From NCBI GenBank assembly GCA_900552365.1, contig URZP01000004.1, positions 1 through 41,050 of the forward strand: DNA of 41,050 bases. The letters are read 5' to 3'. The position numbers were made by a program, and so were the translations under genes. The notes below the pieces were generated by a model. That model was not told the DNA's origin, made no database searches, and saw only the letters and a program-made list of their open reading frames with translations. Origin of the DNA: an uncultured Coriobacteriaceae bacterium (GTDB taxonomy: Bacteria; Actinomycetota; Coriobacteriia; Coriobacteriales; Eggerthellaceae). Shown one piece after another: positions 41,000 to 41,050 of this stretch (positions are counted from its first letter, which is position 1; each line of letters begins with the position of its first letter).

Positions 41000-41050
41000 T
41001 GGCTGGGCCAGCAGGATTCGAACCTACATAGCTGGCACCAAAAACCAGAG
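41000..41050 (-). tRNA. tRNA-Gln(UUG), partial at the window edge
   Basis: The 3' two-thirds of a tRNA on the minus strand. It ends in an encoded CCA (41000-41002 as tgg) after acceptor strand TGGCCCA and discriminator G. T-arm GTAGG-TTCGAAT-CCTGC. Anticodon arm CTGGT-TTTTGGT-GCCAG, which gives anticodon TTG (complement at 41039-41041) and so glutamine. The 5' part (D-arm) lies beyond 41050. It is followed by a terminator. Confidence 0.9.

Overview
The window looks like a core chromosomal segment of a high-GC anaerobic actinobacterium of class Coriobacteriia, most likely Eggerthellales and perhaps Slackia-like. This is inferred from gene content, not from a database match. The supporting features are the infA-rpmJ-rpsM-rpsK-rpsD-rpoA-rplQ order, ThyX instead of ThyA, RicT/PSP1 next to holB and tmk, and a fumarate reductase of the A-B-E type with a CCG-domain subunit (the type used with methylmenaquinol). 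No phage, CRISPR array or IS transposase was recognised.

Layout. 1-412 is a repeat-rich gene-free stretch. priA and metK follow on the minus strand, and the metK leader is strongly folded. At 4.4-10.2 kb a radical SAM gene faces a plus-strand operon of a TetR regulator, a class I (C26) gamma-glutamyl hydrolase, a glutathionylspermidine-synthase-like ATP-grasp enzyme and a DUF1461-type membrane protein. The last of these is interrupted by an in-frame TGA where the family carries a tryptophan. gltX, a hotdog thioesterase and a PEBP protein come next. From 13 kb to the right end everything is on the minus strand. In map order it holds: a DMT transporter with a damaged or unusual 5' end; a PflA-like radical SAM gene and a dehydrogenase-like protein with a His/Cys metal-binding tail; degV, pncB and a short orphan antitoxin-like gene; ricT, holB and tmk; the fumarate reductase operon; an archaeal-style topA; trmB and a DUF1385 membrane protein; thyX and eno; ecfT; the rplQ-to-infA ribosomal cluster; a TrmH methyltransferase and an MFS exporter; and a truncated tRNA-Gln at the edge.

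The most unusual signal is a family of roughly 43-bp palindromic elements lying inside two unrelated genes: two copies at the 3' end of the PflA-like gene, and two intact copies plus fragments in the DUF1385 gene. Each has an outer stem, conserved asymmetric internal loops and a variable but always self-complementary inner stem. Both stems show compensatory changes between copies. The elements are translated as part of the host proteins, like the Rickettsia palindromic elements, and I know of no described counterpart in Coriobacteriia. Other leads are the DUF1461 TGA codon, the three-hairpin metK leader, and the metal-tail protein paired with a radical SAM enzyme.
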